Below are positions 1 to 8,619 of a stretch of DNA of 64,000 bases, piece after piece. Within the stretch, counting starts at the first letter, position 1; every line of letters starts with the position of its first letter. The position numbers and the translations under genes were made by a program. This stretch comes from Neorhizobium vignae. Lineage in GTDB: Bacteria; Pseudomonadota; Alphaproteobacteria; Rhizobiales; Rhizobiaceae. Under the pieces are notes generated by a model. That model had not been told where the DNA came from. It did not search any database and saw nothing but the letters and a program-made list of their open reading frames with translations. The stretch lies in NCBI RefSeq assembly GCF_000732195.1, contig NZ_JNNU01000008.1, positions 248,001 to 312,000 on the forward strand, given 5' to 3'.

Positions 1-2
1 CG

Positions 3-305
3 TTCAGCGTGCTCGGACCTTATGTGGTCACCGCAGACGAGATCCCGAACCCGAACAATCTCGATTTCGAACTGACGATCGATGGCGAGAGCCGGCAGAA
101 GTCGAATACCAACATGCTGATCTTCAACGTCCAGAAGCTGATCGAATTCGCCAGCAAGGCCTATACGCTTTATCCGGGCGACGTCATCATGACCGGCACG
201 CCCGAAGGCGTCGCCCCGATCGTTCCCGGCGACGTGCTGCACGGCAGGTTCGAAGGCATCGGCACGATGGACGTGAAGGTCTACGGCAACTGGGACAAGG
301 CATGA
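3..305 (+). CDS. Fumarylacetoacetate hydrolase (FAH) family protein, C-terminal part
   Basis: Only the last ~100 residues are in the window; the gene begins before base 1. The fragment carries the FAH-fold signature near its end (MTGTPEGVAPIVPGD), which in this family lies next to the metal-binding active site. Members hydrolyse or decarboxylate beta-diketo or acylpyruvate-type acids, usually at the end of an aromatic or sugar-acid pathway. The exact substrate cannot be read from this part. Its TGA overlaps the ATG of the following MarR gene (ATGA), so the two are probably translationally coupled. Confidence 0.9.
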   Translation, partial: FSVLGPYVVTADEIPNPNNLDFELTIDGESRQKSNTNMLIFNVQKLIEFASKAYTLYPGDVIMTGTPEGVAPIVPGDVLHGRFEGIGTMDVKVYGNWDKA

Positions 306-805
306 GTTCGGAGCCCAACCCATCGGCAGAGGGAGACGGGCATGCCGTCCTTCTCGACGGTGTCGTCGGCATCCGCATCCGGCGCCTGCAGGCGCTGTTC
401 GGCAATCATTGGCAGAATTGGTTCCGCGCCCGCTCGCTTGCGGTCACTCCGGTCCAGGGCGGCGTGCTGCTCTTGATCCGCCGTTATCCCGGCATCAGCC
501 AGATCGCGCTCGCAAGGCGGCTGCGCATCGAACCGCCGACGCTGGTCCAGACGCTCGCCCCGCTCATCAAACACAAACTCGTCGAACGCGACCGCGCCGC
601 CGATGACGGCCGCGTCTCCGAGCTGCGCCTCACCAAGGCCGGGCTGGACGCCGCAGCACTGGTGGATACCTCGCTGCCGCAGCACGAGGCGGATCTGCTG
701 CGTTTTTTGTCTGTGGAGGAGCGGCAGACGTTTCTGGAGTTGCTGGACAAGGCGATAGCCGGAGCGGAGGCGGCGATCGAGGGGCAGGAAAAGGCGGAGG
801 AGTAA
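302..805 (+). CDS. MarR family transcriptional regulator
   Basis: A 167-residue protein with a MarR winged-helix domain. The recognition region spans about residues 60-95 (SQIALARRLRIEPPTLVQTL), followed by the wing (DDGRVSELRLTKAG). MarR proteins are dimeric, usually ligand-responsive repressors. The 4-base overlap with the upstream FAH-family gene implies one transcript, so it probably controls that catabolic unit. The N-terminal ~20 residues are acidic and poorly conserved. The ligand is unknown. Confidence 0.88.
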   Translation: MSSEPNPSAEGDGHAVLLDGVVGIRIRRLQALFGNHWQNWFRARSLAVTPVQGGVLLLIRRYPGISQIALARRLRIEPPTLVQTLAPLIKHKLVERDRAADDGRVSELRLTKAGLDAAALVDTSLPQHEADLLRFLSVEERQTFLELLDKAIAGAEAAIEGQEKAEE

Positions 806-887
806 CGGGACTCGATGCGGCTGCCCTGGTTCTCCTTCTTTATGGAGAGCCGTTCCAGCCTCCCCGCAGTTATCCTACCTCTCCGTC

Positions 888-996
888 GTCATCCTCGGGC
901 TTGACCCGAGGATCCATCCACGCAAGGTCCTTCGCGTGAAAAGAGGCCTTCGCCGCAGGGGCGGCGCTGGATCCTCGGGTCAAGCCTGCGGATGAC
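888..996. repeat. Large imperfect inverted repeat (29-bp arms), rhizobial intergenic type
   Basis: The arms 888-916 and 968-996 are reverse complements with two mismatches. Each arm is itself palindromic around CCTCGGGCTTGACCCGAGG. The spacer holds two smaller hairpins (CACGCAAGG/CCTTCGCGTG and GCCGC/GCGGC). This layout is typical of mobile-like intergenic palindromes in Rhizobiaceae. It fills most of the 312-base gap between the MarR gene and the alcohol dehydrogenase. No gene is visible in the gap. Confidence 0.75.
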
Positions 997-1117
997 GGTG
1001 TGGTTGCACAGCCGCCACCAATTTAGAAGCGACCATATAACCAGCCACCCATTTCCCGATTGCCACATAACAGGCGCCCTGATATTAATTGCGCATGCAT
1101 CTGGGAGGAGCGGCATC

Positions 1118-2176
1118 ATGCGGTCATGGCAGGTATTCGAGGCATCGGAAGTGCTGCGGGAGGTCGAGGAGGCCACGCCCGAGCCTACCGGGAGCGAGGT
1201 CGTCGTTTCCGTATCCCATTGCGGGCTCTGCCATTCGGACCTGACCCTGTGGAAGGGCATTTTCGACATGGGCGACAAACAGGTGTCGATCGACAGTATC
1301 GGGATGAAGCGCCCGCTCACCCTCGGCCATGAAATCCTCGGCACCGTCACTGCCATTGGCCCCGAGGCCAAGGACGTCAAGGTCGGCGATGTCAGGCTCG
1401 TCTATCCCTGGCTCGGCTGCGGCGAGTGCGAAACCTGCCGTGCCGGCCAGGAGAACCTCTGCATGCAGGGTCGGCCGCTCGGCATGCGCAGGCCCGGCGG
1501 TTTCGGTAGCCATGTGGTGGTGCCGGACAGCCGCTATCTCATCGATACCGGTGATCTCGACCCCGCACTTGCCGCCACCTATGCCTGCTCTGGCCTTACC
1601 GCCTATTCTGCCATCCGCAAGGCGATGCCAGTTCGCCCCGACGAGGCGATCGTCGTGGTCGGGGCCGGCGGACTGGGCCTCAGCGGCATCGTCATCCTGA
1701 AGGCGCTCGGGCACCGGAATATCATTGTGGTCGATGTTTCGGAAGAGAAGCTGAAGATCGCAACCGAGGCCGGCGCTCAGAAATCTGTGCTTTCGACCGG
1801 CGACGACGTAACGAAGAGGATCGTCGATGCGGTCGGCCGGCCCGTCCGCACCGTTATCGATTTTGTCAACAACAGCCAGACGGCCGCCTTTTGCTTCCCG
1901 GCGCTGGCGCGCGGCGGCCGCGTCATCATGGTCGGCATGTTCGGTGGCCAGCTCACCATCCCGACCATGCGTATGGCGCAAGGGGGCTTGAGCCTGATCG
2001 GCAGCATTACCGGCTCGCTGCAGGATTTGCGCGATCTGGTGGAACTCGCCAAGAGCGGAAAACTCGACGCCATCCCCTATGAGGCTCTGCCGAAATCGTC
2101 GATCAACGACGCGATGAGCCGGTTGTCCAAAGGTGCGGTCAAGGGACGTATCGTTCTGGTGGAGGAGCCCGCGTGA
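1118..2176 (+). CDS. Zinc-dependent alcohol dehydrogenase (MDR superfamily)
   Basis: A 352-residue medium-chain dehydrogenase that oxidises an alcohol with NAD(P)+. Catalytic zinc ligands are C35 and H71-E72 (GHE). The structural zinc lobe is intact (C101, C104, C107, C115). A Rossmann motif GAGGLG lies near residue 180. The ATG at 1118 was chosen because GGGAGGAG lies 8 bases upstream and the family N-terminus starts here; the frame is open further upstream to 992. The last bases overlap the GTG of the next gene, suggesting an operon with the thioesterase-like protein. The substrate alcohol is unknown. Confidence 0.9.
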   Translation: MRSWQVFEASEVLREVEEATPEPTGSEVVVSVSHCGLCHSDLTLWKGIFDMGDKQVSIDSIGMKRPLTLGHEILGTVTAIGPEAKDVKVGDVRLVYPWLGCGECETCRAGQENLCMQGRPLGMRRPGGFGSHVVVPDSRYLIDTGDLDPALAATYACSGLTAYSAIRKAMPVRPDEAIVVVGAGGLGLSGIVILKALGHRNIIVVDVSEEKLKIATEAGAQKSVLSTGDDVTKRIVDAVGRPVRTVIDFVNNSQTAAFCFPALARGGRVIMVGMFGGQLTIPTMRMAQGGLSLIGSITGSLQDLRDLVELAKSGKLDAIPYEALPKSSINDAMSRLSKGAVKGRIVLVEEPA

Positions 2177-3120
2177 GCGCACAGCAGGGCGGAATGATCG
2201 AGGTTTGGCGTGGCAGCGTGCGCCAGTGGGAGGTGGACGAGAACGCCCACTGGAACACTCAGTATTATGTCGCCCGTGCCAATGAAGGCCTGGCAGTGCT
2301 GTTCGGCCTCAACGGCCTGCCCGGCCTTTTCTCGCCGACGTCGGCCAAGACGATCGCCTATGACGAGCATCACATCCGCTTCCATCGCGAGGCACATGCC
2401 GGCACTTCGCTGCATATGACCGCTGGTTTCCTCGATATCGGCGAGACGACGGCGTTTGCGGTGCTGATGCTGTATAACAGCCATTCCGGCCAGCTGGCCG
2501 CGAGCTTCCGGATACGGCTCACCCATGTGGATGCGGCCGACCTCAAGACGCCCCGCCTTTGGCCTGCGGCTTTCCGCGAAAAGGTTTTCGCCTTGCTGGT
2601 CGAGACCCCCAGGGAAGCGCTTGCCCGCGGCACCGGCGACGAACCCGTTACGATCAGCGCCTCCCGCGACAGGGCGCTCTCGCTCGGTCTGAGGCGCACC
2701 GCCATGAGCCTGATCGAGCCGGAAGCCTGCGACGCCTTCAATCGCCTCGGCCCGCAGAATTTCATCGGCGCGGTCGGTGGCGGTGTGAAGCAGCTCACCG
2801 GCCCGATCCGCGAAATCGTCAGCAAACATGCCGTGACGCCGCCCGGCAAGATCGGCGGCGCGGTGCTGGAATTCCGCATCCTCTACGGTGAAACCCCGCG
2901 CGTCGGCGACTGTTTCGAGATCTGGGGCGGGTTGCAAAAGACCGACCACCGCGTCATGTCGCTGATCTTCTGGATGGTCGATCCCTTCAGCGGTCGGGTA
3001 TTCGGCACGATGCAGTCGGTCGCTGTCGTGTTCGATCTCGATGCACGGTCGATCGTGCAGATCTCGCCGGCGGCCACCGAGGCGCTGGCAGCGCTGGTCA
3101 TCGAGGGGCTAGCGCTTTAG
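2173..3120 (+). CDS. Thioesterase-like double hotdog protein
   Basis: A 315-residue protein with two hotdog-like halves. The first half has the 4HBT/acyl-ACP thioesterase pattern D22-x3-H26-x-N28-x2-Y31. The second half (about 170-310) is more divergent. Such proteins hydrolyse acyl-CoA or acyl-ACP thioesters, or bind them. The GTG start overlaps the stop of the alcohol dehydrogenase by four bases (GTGA), so the pair is likely co-translated. The function as a thioesterase is inferred from fold only. Confidence 0.72.
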   Translation: MSAQQGGMIEVWRGSVRQWEVDENAHWNTQYYVARANEGLAVLFGLNGLPGLFSPTSAKTIAYDEHHIRFHREAHAGTSLHMTAGFLDIGETTAFAVLMLYNSHSGQLAASFRIRLTHVDAADLKTPRLWPAAFREKVFALLVETPREALARGTGDEPVTISASRDRALSLGLRRTAMSLIEPEACDAFNRLGPQNFIGAVGGGVKQLTGPIREIVSKHAVTPPGKIGGAVLEFRILYGETPRVGDCFEIWGGLQKTDHRVMSLIFWMVDPFSGRVFGTMQSVAVVFDLDARSIVQISPAATEALAALVIEGLAL

Positions 3121-3158
3121 GGGCGTAACCCTTTAGGGCCCGAGTTTCTCACAGCATC

Positions 3159-3275
3159 TCCCCTGCCTCCGACCCTTTCGGGCCACCTCTCCCCGCTGGG
3201 GAGAAGGTATTTGTGCCTCGCCGCGGCCGATCCTCCTCTCCCCTCAAAGAGAGTGACCGAGCAATGGGGTGAGGA
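3159..3275 (+). repeat. Dispersed palindromic repeat, copy A
   Basis: About 115 bases containing CTCTCCCC-loop-GGGGAGAA and a trailing GACCGAGCAATGGGGTGAGG. It matches three other places in this window (13787-13905, 45162-45291, 60418-60540), all in the same orientation. This copy lies between two convergent genes and reaches up to the stop codon of the enoyl-CoA hydratase-like gene. Confidence 0.75.
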
Positions 3276-3278
3276 CAC

Positions 3279-4001
3279 CTACCGGAACTTCTCCGCCGTC
3301 GCCACACAGTTGATGAGCGCGGCCAGTTCCTTGCGCGAGGCAAACGAGGTTTCCGGGCTCATCGAGAGGAAGGCCTTGATGCCGCGAACGGTCGGCACCG
3401 AGTTCTTTTCGAGCTGGCCGACGATACGTTCGACTTCGGCGTCGATGCCGGCATCGGCAACCGTGATGCCGACAATGCCGAGCATCTTGGCTTCGGTCGC
3501 AGGAATCACATCGCGGGTGAAGACCATGCGGGCGAGCGTGGCACGGGAAACCCGGTCTGCGAGAGCATTGAGCACCAGCGTCGGGGCGATGTCGTGGTTC
3601 ATTTCCGGCACCTGGAAAGTCGCGCTTTCGGCGGCGATCGCGACGTCCGCGAGAGCCGCGATGGCGCAGCCGACACCGGCGGCCCTGCCGCGGATGGCGG
3701 TGATGAACGGAACCGGGATTTCGCGCAGCACTTCATAGAAATCGAGCACCGGATCGGAGATCGCGGTGCGCAGGTCGAGCGCGGTGGCTCGACTGCCAGC
3801 GGCCGGCATGGCCGCGCTGCGGCCGGTGCAGAAATCACCGCCCTTGGCACTCATCAGCACGACGCGGATTTCCGGCGACAGAGACTTCAGCGCGGCGGTG
3901 ATCGCCTGCGCCATCTCGGGCGTCAGCGCATTGCCCTTGTCGGGACGGTTGAGGGTGATCTCGAGGACGTTCCCCCGGGTATTGATCAGGACGTCGGACA
4001 A
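3279..4001 (-). CDS. Enoyl-CoA hydratase/isomerase family protein
   Basis: A 240-residue crotonase-fold protein. Oxyanion-hole loops are at about 56-62 (GDFCTGR) and 105-112 (GRAAGVGC). Of the two catalytic glutamates of classical hydratases, the one in the second loop is replaced (GCAIA instead of GCELA), whereas the other is present (E133 in VPEMN). The enzyme may therefore be an isomerase, hydrolase or other crotonase rather than a true hydratase. It lies 11 bases from the molybdenum hydroxylase gene on the same strand and is probably co-transcribed with it. Confidence 0.85.
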   Translation of the reverse strand: MSDVLINTRGNVLEITLNRPDKGNALTPEMAQAITAALKSLSPEIRVVLMSAKGGDFCTGRSAAMPAAGSRATALDLRTAISDPVLDFYEVLREIPVPFITAIRGRAAGVGCAIAALADVAIAAESATFQVPEMNHDIAPTLVLNALADRVSRATLARMVFTRDVIPATEAKMLGIVGITVADAGIDAEVERIVGQLEKNSVPTVRGIKAFLSMSPETSFASRKELAALINCVATAEKFR

Positions 4002-4011
4002 TGTTTTCTCC

Positions 4012-6363
4012 TCACGCTTCTTGTTTGGCTTTTGCCGTTCGGATCGCTTCCCAGATCCGGGAGGGCGTTGCCGGCATTTCTATATGCGTCACGCCGAGAT
4101 CGGCGAGCGCATCGGTGATGGAGTTGATCGTCACACCGAGCGACGGTGTCGTACCACCCTCGCCGCCCGGACGGAAACCGAGCGGATGGCTTTTGGCTGG
4201 CACTTCGCTGATATGGGTGTCGAAGCTCGGGAAATCGGACGCGCGCGCCACCTGGTAATCCATGAAGGTGGCCGACAGGTTCTGGCCGGTCTCCTGGTCG
4301 TAATTCGACCATTCAAATAGCGCCTGGCCGGCCCCCTGCACGATTCCGCCATGGGTCTGGCCGTCGACGATCATGGGGTTCAATGCCTTGCCGACATCAT
4401 CGACGGTCGAATAACGCGGAATATGGAAAAAACCGGTTTCCGGATCGATCTCGATCTCGCAGACCGCAGCGCCATAGGGATAGGCGAGCCCGTGGGTGGT
4501 TTCATCGGAAATCGCCGCAAGCGTGCCCCGCAGCTCGTCCGGCAGGCCGAGATCGTTATTCGCAGCCTGCGCCGCCTCGAACAGGCCGACGACGCCGTTC
4601 GACCCGCGGGCGCGAAAATGGCCGTCGGTGAAGTCGATCACTTCCGGCGCGACATTCAGCATGAAGGCGGCGATCCTGCGGCCGCGTTCGATGATCTCGG
4701 CAGTCGCCTTGTGCATGACGATGCTCGCGAAGCGCAAAGAGCGGCCGGAATGCGAACCGCCACCGGCCGAGACGAAATCCGTATCGCTGGCGCGGATCTG
4801 CACGACCTCGTGGGAAATGCCAAGGAAGGAACCGACCAGCTGGGCGAAGGCCGTCTCGTGCCCCTGCCCCGTATTCTGGGTGCCGATAACGACATCGACG
4901 ATGCCGGCGGTCGGATCGATGGTGATCTCGGCGCGTTCACGCGGCACGCCGCTGGTGCCCTCGATATAGTTGGAAAGGCCGATGCCACGATACATGCCAC
5001 GCTTGCGGGCTTCTGCGCGACGCGCCTCGAAACCTTTCCAGTCGGCCATCTCGAGCACCTTGTCCATGGCCGCGATATATTCGCCATTGTCATAGGTGAC
5101 GCCGACCGGGTTCGAATAGGGCGATGCGTCATCGGGGATCATGTTGATCCGTCGCAATTCCACCCGGTCGAAACCGAACTTGCGCGCGGCAAGGTCGATC
5201 ATCCGCTCGATGATGTACATGGCTTCCGGACGGCCGGCGCTACGGTATGGGATGGTCGGCACGGTGTTCGACATCGCCGCGCGGAATTCCACATGCGCGA
5301 CCGGCACCCGGTAGAGGCTTGTCATCAGCTGAATGCCCTTGTTGAGGGCGGTGTAGGACACCGTGTGGGCGCCGATATTGCTGGTATTGATCGAGTGGAA
5401 CGCCAGGAATTTGCCGTTTTCGTCGAGCGCAAGCTTTGCCTTCACATGCAGGTCGCGGCCCTGGAAATCCGACAGGAAGGCCTCGATGCGCTCCGCCTGA
5501 TGTTTGACTGGCCGGCCGACAAGCTTGGCGGCGTAGGGCAACAGCACGAATTCCGGATAGGTGGCGTTGCGGGTGCCGAAATTGCCGCCGACATCGCGGG
5601 GTGCGACGACCCGCACGAAGGCCATGTCGACGCCGAGAGACGCCGCGATCTGCTCGCGCATCATCACGACGCCATGACCGCCGGAAGCGTGGATGGTGAA
5701 CTTGCCGGTCTCCGGGTCGTATTCGGCGGCGGAGGAACGCGGCTCCATGTGGACGCCCGTGACCCGCTGCGCCCAGCTGGTGAATTCAAGGACATGAGCG
5801 GCCTTGGCGAAGGCCTCTGCGGTGCCGGCCCTGTCGCCGATTTCGCCGTCCATCGCCTTGTTGCCCGGAACATTGTCCCAAAGCTGCGGCGCACCCTCTT
5901 CCAGCGCGTCGACCCCGCGCACGACGGAGGGCAGTTCCTCCCATTCGATTTCGATCGCTTCTGCCGCGTCCTTGGCAAGATTGGTGCTCTCGGCGATCAC
6001 CATGGCGACCGCCTCGCCGACGAAGCGGGCACGGTCGGTCGGCAGCGCCTGATGGTGGGTGCGGGCGCGCTCCGTGCCGTCATGGTTCTTGATACGGATG
6101 TCGGATCCGAACTGCGAACTGCCGATCGCATGCGGGATCGGCGCGATGCCGGCGGCGACGATATCCTCGCCGGTCAGGACGGCAAGCACGCCCGGCATGT
6201 CGCGGGCGGCCGACGTGTCGATGCCGCGGATGATCGCATGGGCATGCGGCGAACGCACGAAGGCGGCATAGGCGGTGTTTTCGAATTTGAGGTCGTCGGC
6301 ATATTGACCCTTGCCGGTGATCAACCGGTTGTCTTCCTTGCGCCTGACGTCTTCGCCGATCAT
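4012..6363 (-). CDS. Molybdenum hydroxylase large subunit (xanthine dehydrogenase/CoxL family)
   Basis: A 783-residue molybdopterin-cytosine-dinucleotide-binding subunit. The N-terminus (MIGEDVRRKEDNRLITG) is typical of the family. The active-site loop reads PYRSAGR near residue 373, closer to form II AYRGAGR than to the AYRCSFR of carbon monoxide dehydrogenase. The catalytic glutamate is in GGEGG near residue 733. The ATG at 6363 is preceded by GGGAGGA; upstream in-frame codons lack a ribosome site. No FeS or FAD subunit gene is in the window, which is unusual, because this subunit normally works as part of an L-M-S complex. The substrate is probably an aromatic heterocycle or aldehyde, but that is inference. 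Confidence 0.88.
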   Translation of the reverse strand: MIGEDVRRKEDNRLITGKGQYADDLKFENTAYAAFVRSPHAHAIIRGIDTSAARDMPGVLAVLTGEDIVAAGIAPIPHAIGSSQFGSDIRIKNHDGTERARTHHQALPTDRARFVGEAVAMVIAESTNLAKDAAEAIEIEWEELPSVVRGVDALEEGAPQLWDNVPGNKAMDGEIGDRAGTAEAFAKAAHVLEFTSWAQRVTGVHMEPRSSAAEYDPETGKFTIHASGGHGVVMMREQIAASLGVDMAFVRVVAPRDVGGNFGTRNATYPEFVLLPYAAKLVGRPVKHQAERIEAFLSDFQGRDLHVKAKLALDENGKFLAFHSINTSNIGAHTVSYTALNKGIQLMTSLYRVPVAHVEFRAAMSNTVPTIPYRSAGRPEAMYIIERMIDLAARKFGFDRVELRRINMIPDDASPYSNPVGVTYDNGEYIAAMDKVLEMADWKGFEARRAEARKRGMYRGIGLSNYIEGTSGVPRERAEITIDPTAGIVDVVIGTQNTGQGHETAFAQLVGSFLGISHEVVQIRASDTDFVSAGGGSHSGRSLRFASIVMHKATAEIIERGRRIAAFMLNVAPEVIDFTDGHFRARGSNGVVGLFEAAQAANNDLGLPDELRGTLAAISDETTHGLAYPYGAAVCEIEIDPETGFFHIPRYSTVDDVGKALNPMIVDGQTHGGIVQGAGQALFEWSNYDQETGQNLSATFMDYQVARASDFPSFDTHISEVPAKSHPLGFRPGGEGGTTPSLGVTINSITDALADLGVTHIEMPATPSRIWEAIRTAKAKQEA

Positions 6364-6455
6364 GCCATTCCTCCCATTCACATCGTCCCGCATATCCCGG
6401 ACGACGGCATTCCGCAGGCGGCTCTTGGGCCTTCCTGAAGCGAAACGCAAATCAA

Positions 6456-6483
6456 TTCATAATAGACATATCATATCCGTCAA
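6456..6483 (-). promoter_or_regulatory. Candidate sigma70-type promoter of the hydroxylase/crotonase unit
   Basis: Read on the minus strand: TTGACG (6483-6478), 16-base spacer, TATGAA (6461-6456), about 90 bases before the ATG at 6363. The spacer holds the near-repeat ATATGATATG. It is supported by pattern only. Confidence 0.4.
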
Positions 6484-6584
6484 TGTTGAAAATTATGGCC
6501 TGCAGTATTTGGTCTCGAACGCCTTCCTCTCTCGACGACAACCGAGCGCCGACCGGAATGAGGGAAAACGCTATATCCCGCAAG

Positions 6585-6610
6585 AAAAAAGCCCAGACCG
6601 AGGTCTGGGC
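6585..6610 (-). terminator. Rho-independent terminator of the hydrolase/LLM/FMN-reductase unit
   Basis: A perfect 9-bp stem GCCCAGACC/GGTCTGGGC with a 2-base loop is followed on the minus strand by six T residues. It lies just after the stop of the alpha/beta hydrolase at 6638. Confidence 0.9.
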
Positions 6611-6637
6611 CAGGCTTCCCCGGGGAAGGGAATGGCG

Positions 6638-7417
6638 TCAGGCGGCCTCCGGCCCCTGGTTGAGCACATATCCGGGCCCGCGCTTCAGGAAGTCGGTCCA
6701 GAGCCGCAGCGTGCGCTCCGGCTGGTCGACCTCGATCGAATGGGCGGCGTCGAAGATGAAGGCACGCTGCGAGATCGGGATGTTGCGCTTCAGGTGTGCG
6801 CCGGCCTCGCCCGGCACGACCTTGTCTTCGGTGCCGAGCAGGATTAGCGTCACCGCCTCGATCGAGGGCAGGCGTGCACTCAGTGCCTCGTCAACCTGAA
6901 TGTCATTGGCGAGGCGCTCATAGGTTTTGCCGTTGTTGGCCACGATATCAGACGATTTCGGCGCCGACCTGATCTTTTGAGGATGCGAGTAGAGCGCCTT
7001 GAACCGCGCGTCCGGATCGGCCGGCAGACCACCCTTGCCCTCGAAGCGGAACCCGGCAGGCACGCCGAGGATCAGATGGTCGACCATTTTCGGGTACTCC
7101 GCGGCAAGCCACAGGGCCGACCAGCTGCCGAAGGACGAACCGATCACGTCGAAACGCGGGCCGACAAGCTTTTCGGCGAACTCGGCGACCATGCTCGCCC
7201 AGTCCCGCACGGACTTCAGGCCATCATTGCTTTCGGTGCCGTCGAAGCCGGGGCAGATCGGCGCATAGACCGTGTGGTTCGCCGTCAGCACCTTCAGCGG
7301 TTCGGTCAGCATCACGCCGCCGGCGGCATGGAGATAGACAACCGGCTGCCCCGTGCCGCCGACATGATAGGAGAGCCTGCCGCCGGAAAGTTCGATCGTC
7401 TTCAATTCAAAGCCCAT
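6638..7417 (-). CDS. Alpha/beta hydrolase, module 1
   Basis: A 259-residue alpha/beta-hydrolase. The nucleophile elbow is G93-S-S95-F-G97; the likely acid is D198 (GTEDKVVP) and the base H226 (AAHSIEVDQP). The oxyanion HAAGG motif is near residue 30. Such enzymes cleave esters, lactones or C-C bonds. It is the last gene of a three-gene unit with a luciferase-like oxidoreductase 14 bases upstream and an FMN reductase before that. A role in opening the oxygenated product is likely. A related hydrolase is paired with the other luciferase-like gene at 12793-13578. Confidence 0.88.
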   Translation of the reverse strand: MGFELKTIELSGGRLSYHVGGTGQPVVYLHAAGGVMLTEPLKVLTANHTVYAPICPGFDGTESNDGLKSVRDWASMVAEFAEKLVGPRFDVIGSSFGSWSALWLAAEYPKMVDHLILGVPAGFRFEGKGGLPADPDARFKALYSHPQKIRSAPKSSDIVANNGKTYERLANDIQVDEALSARLPSIEAVTLILLGTEDKVVPGEAGAHLKRNIPISQRAFIFDAAHSIEVDQPERTLRLWTDFLKRGPGYVLNQGPEAA

Positions 7418-7431
7418 GGATCAAACTCCTC

Positions 7432-8556
7432 TTACAGGCCAGCGACTTCAGGGGCGACGCGGTCGCGGAACAGCTCCATGCCCCGGCGAACGACGCTGCC
7501 CGGCATGTTGCCGACCTTGATCGTCAGGTTCAGCAGGCCGCAATCGAGCTCCTGGCGCAGGCGCTTGATCTGCCTGATGACCGATTGGGGGCTGCCGCAG
7601 ATGATCGAACCGGCTTCGATCTGTTCCTCGACGGTGCGGCCGCGCAGCGTGGCGAGGCGTTTCTGGAAGTTCTCGCCGGCATCGGCCTCGGTGTAGTAGC
7701 GGCTCTGTCCGAGAACAAGTTGCTGGGCGGAGCGCTGCGGGCGCATCAGCGTCTGGTGAAAGTAGGTCTGGGCGGCGGCCATGTGGTGCCTGGCCTCCTC
7801 GTCCGTATCGGCAATGCAGATCTGCTGGCCGACGAGAATATCGTCCGGCGTCGGCTCCCAGCCGTAGGAGCGGGCGGTCTTCTTGAAATTCTCGACGGCA
7901 GCCTTGGCGATCGACAGGTCCTGGATCAGCGTGATGCCCATGATCGCACGCATCTTGGCGACGAACTCCGCCGATTCCGCGTTGCTGGCGGACATCAGGA
8001 TACGTGGATGCGGCTTCTGGATGGGCTTCGGCCAGATCGAGATGGCCGGGAACTGATAATGCTCGCCTTCCCAGCCGAAGGGCTCGTCCTCGGTCCAGCA
8101 CTTGATGATCAGCTCGGTCGCTTCGCGCAGACGGCTGCGGGATTCGCTCGGGGGAATGTTGTAGGCGATGTATTCGTGCGGGATGCCGCGCAGGAAGCCG
8201 GCGATCAGGCGACCGCCCGACATCACGTCGATCATTGCATATTCTTCGGCGACGCGGATCGGGTTCAAGAGCGGCAGGAGGTTGCCGACGATGGCGATCT
8301 TCGCCTTGGACGTCTGGCGGGCGAGCGCGCCGGCGATCAGGTTCGGGTTCGACATCAGGCCGTAGGGGCTGAAATGGTGCTCGTTGCAGCCCACCCAGTC
8401 GAAACCGTAGTTTTCCGCGTCGACCATCTCGTCGATATATTCGTTGTAGAGCGCCTGGATGCGGGTGCTATCGATCCCGTGCGTGCTGACCGGCCATTCG
8501 TGCGGCAGCTTGTCGTAGTCGGGATAGGGCATCAGGTGGAAGAAATTGAACTTCAT
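7432..8556 (-). CDS. LLM class flavin-dependent oxidoreductase (luciferase-like), module 1
   Basis: A 374-residue bacterial-luciferase-fold protein. Family hallmarks include the N-terminal strand MKFNFFHLMPYPD, GFDWVGCNEHHF near residue 55 and SGGRLIAGFLRG near residue 115. These enzymes use reduced FMN supplied by a separate reductase to insert oxygen into ketones, thiols, amines or alkanes. Here an FMN reductase gene lies immediately upstream and a hydrolase downstream, so a two-component monooxygenase is likely. It is paralogous to the gene at 11636-12796. Confidence 0.9.
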   Translation of the reverse strand: MKFNFFHLMPYPDYDKLPHEWPVSTHGIDSTRIQALYNEYIDEMVDAENYGFDWVGCNEHHFSPYGLMSNPNLIAGALARQTSKAKIAIVGNLLPLLNPIRVAEEYAMIDVMSGGRLIAGFLRGIPHEYIAYNIPPSESRSRLREATELIIKCWTEDEPFGWEGEHYQFPAISIWPKPIQKPHPRILMSASNAESAEFVAKMRAIMGITLIQDLSIAKAAVENFKKTARSYGWEPTPDDILVGQQICIADTDEEARHHMAAAQTYFHQTLMRPQRSAQQLVLGQSRYYTEADAGENFQKRLATLRGRTVEEQIEAGSIICGSPQSVIRQIKRLRQELDCGLLNLTIKVGNMPGSVVRRGMELFRDRVAPEVAGL

Positions 8557-8619
8557 GGCAAGCTCCGCTGGGACCGCCGCCAGGTGAGGGCAACGGATCC
8601 GACGATGATTGAAATTGGA

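Noticed and set aside
4012..6363. Carbon monoxide dehydrogenase large subunit
   Set aside because: The active-site loop is PYRSAGR, not the AYRCSFR of form I enzymes, and the partner subunits are absent.
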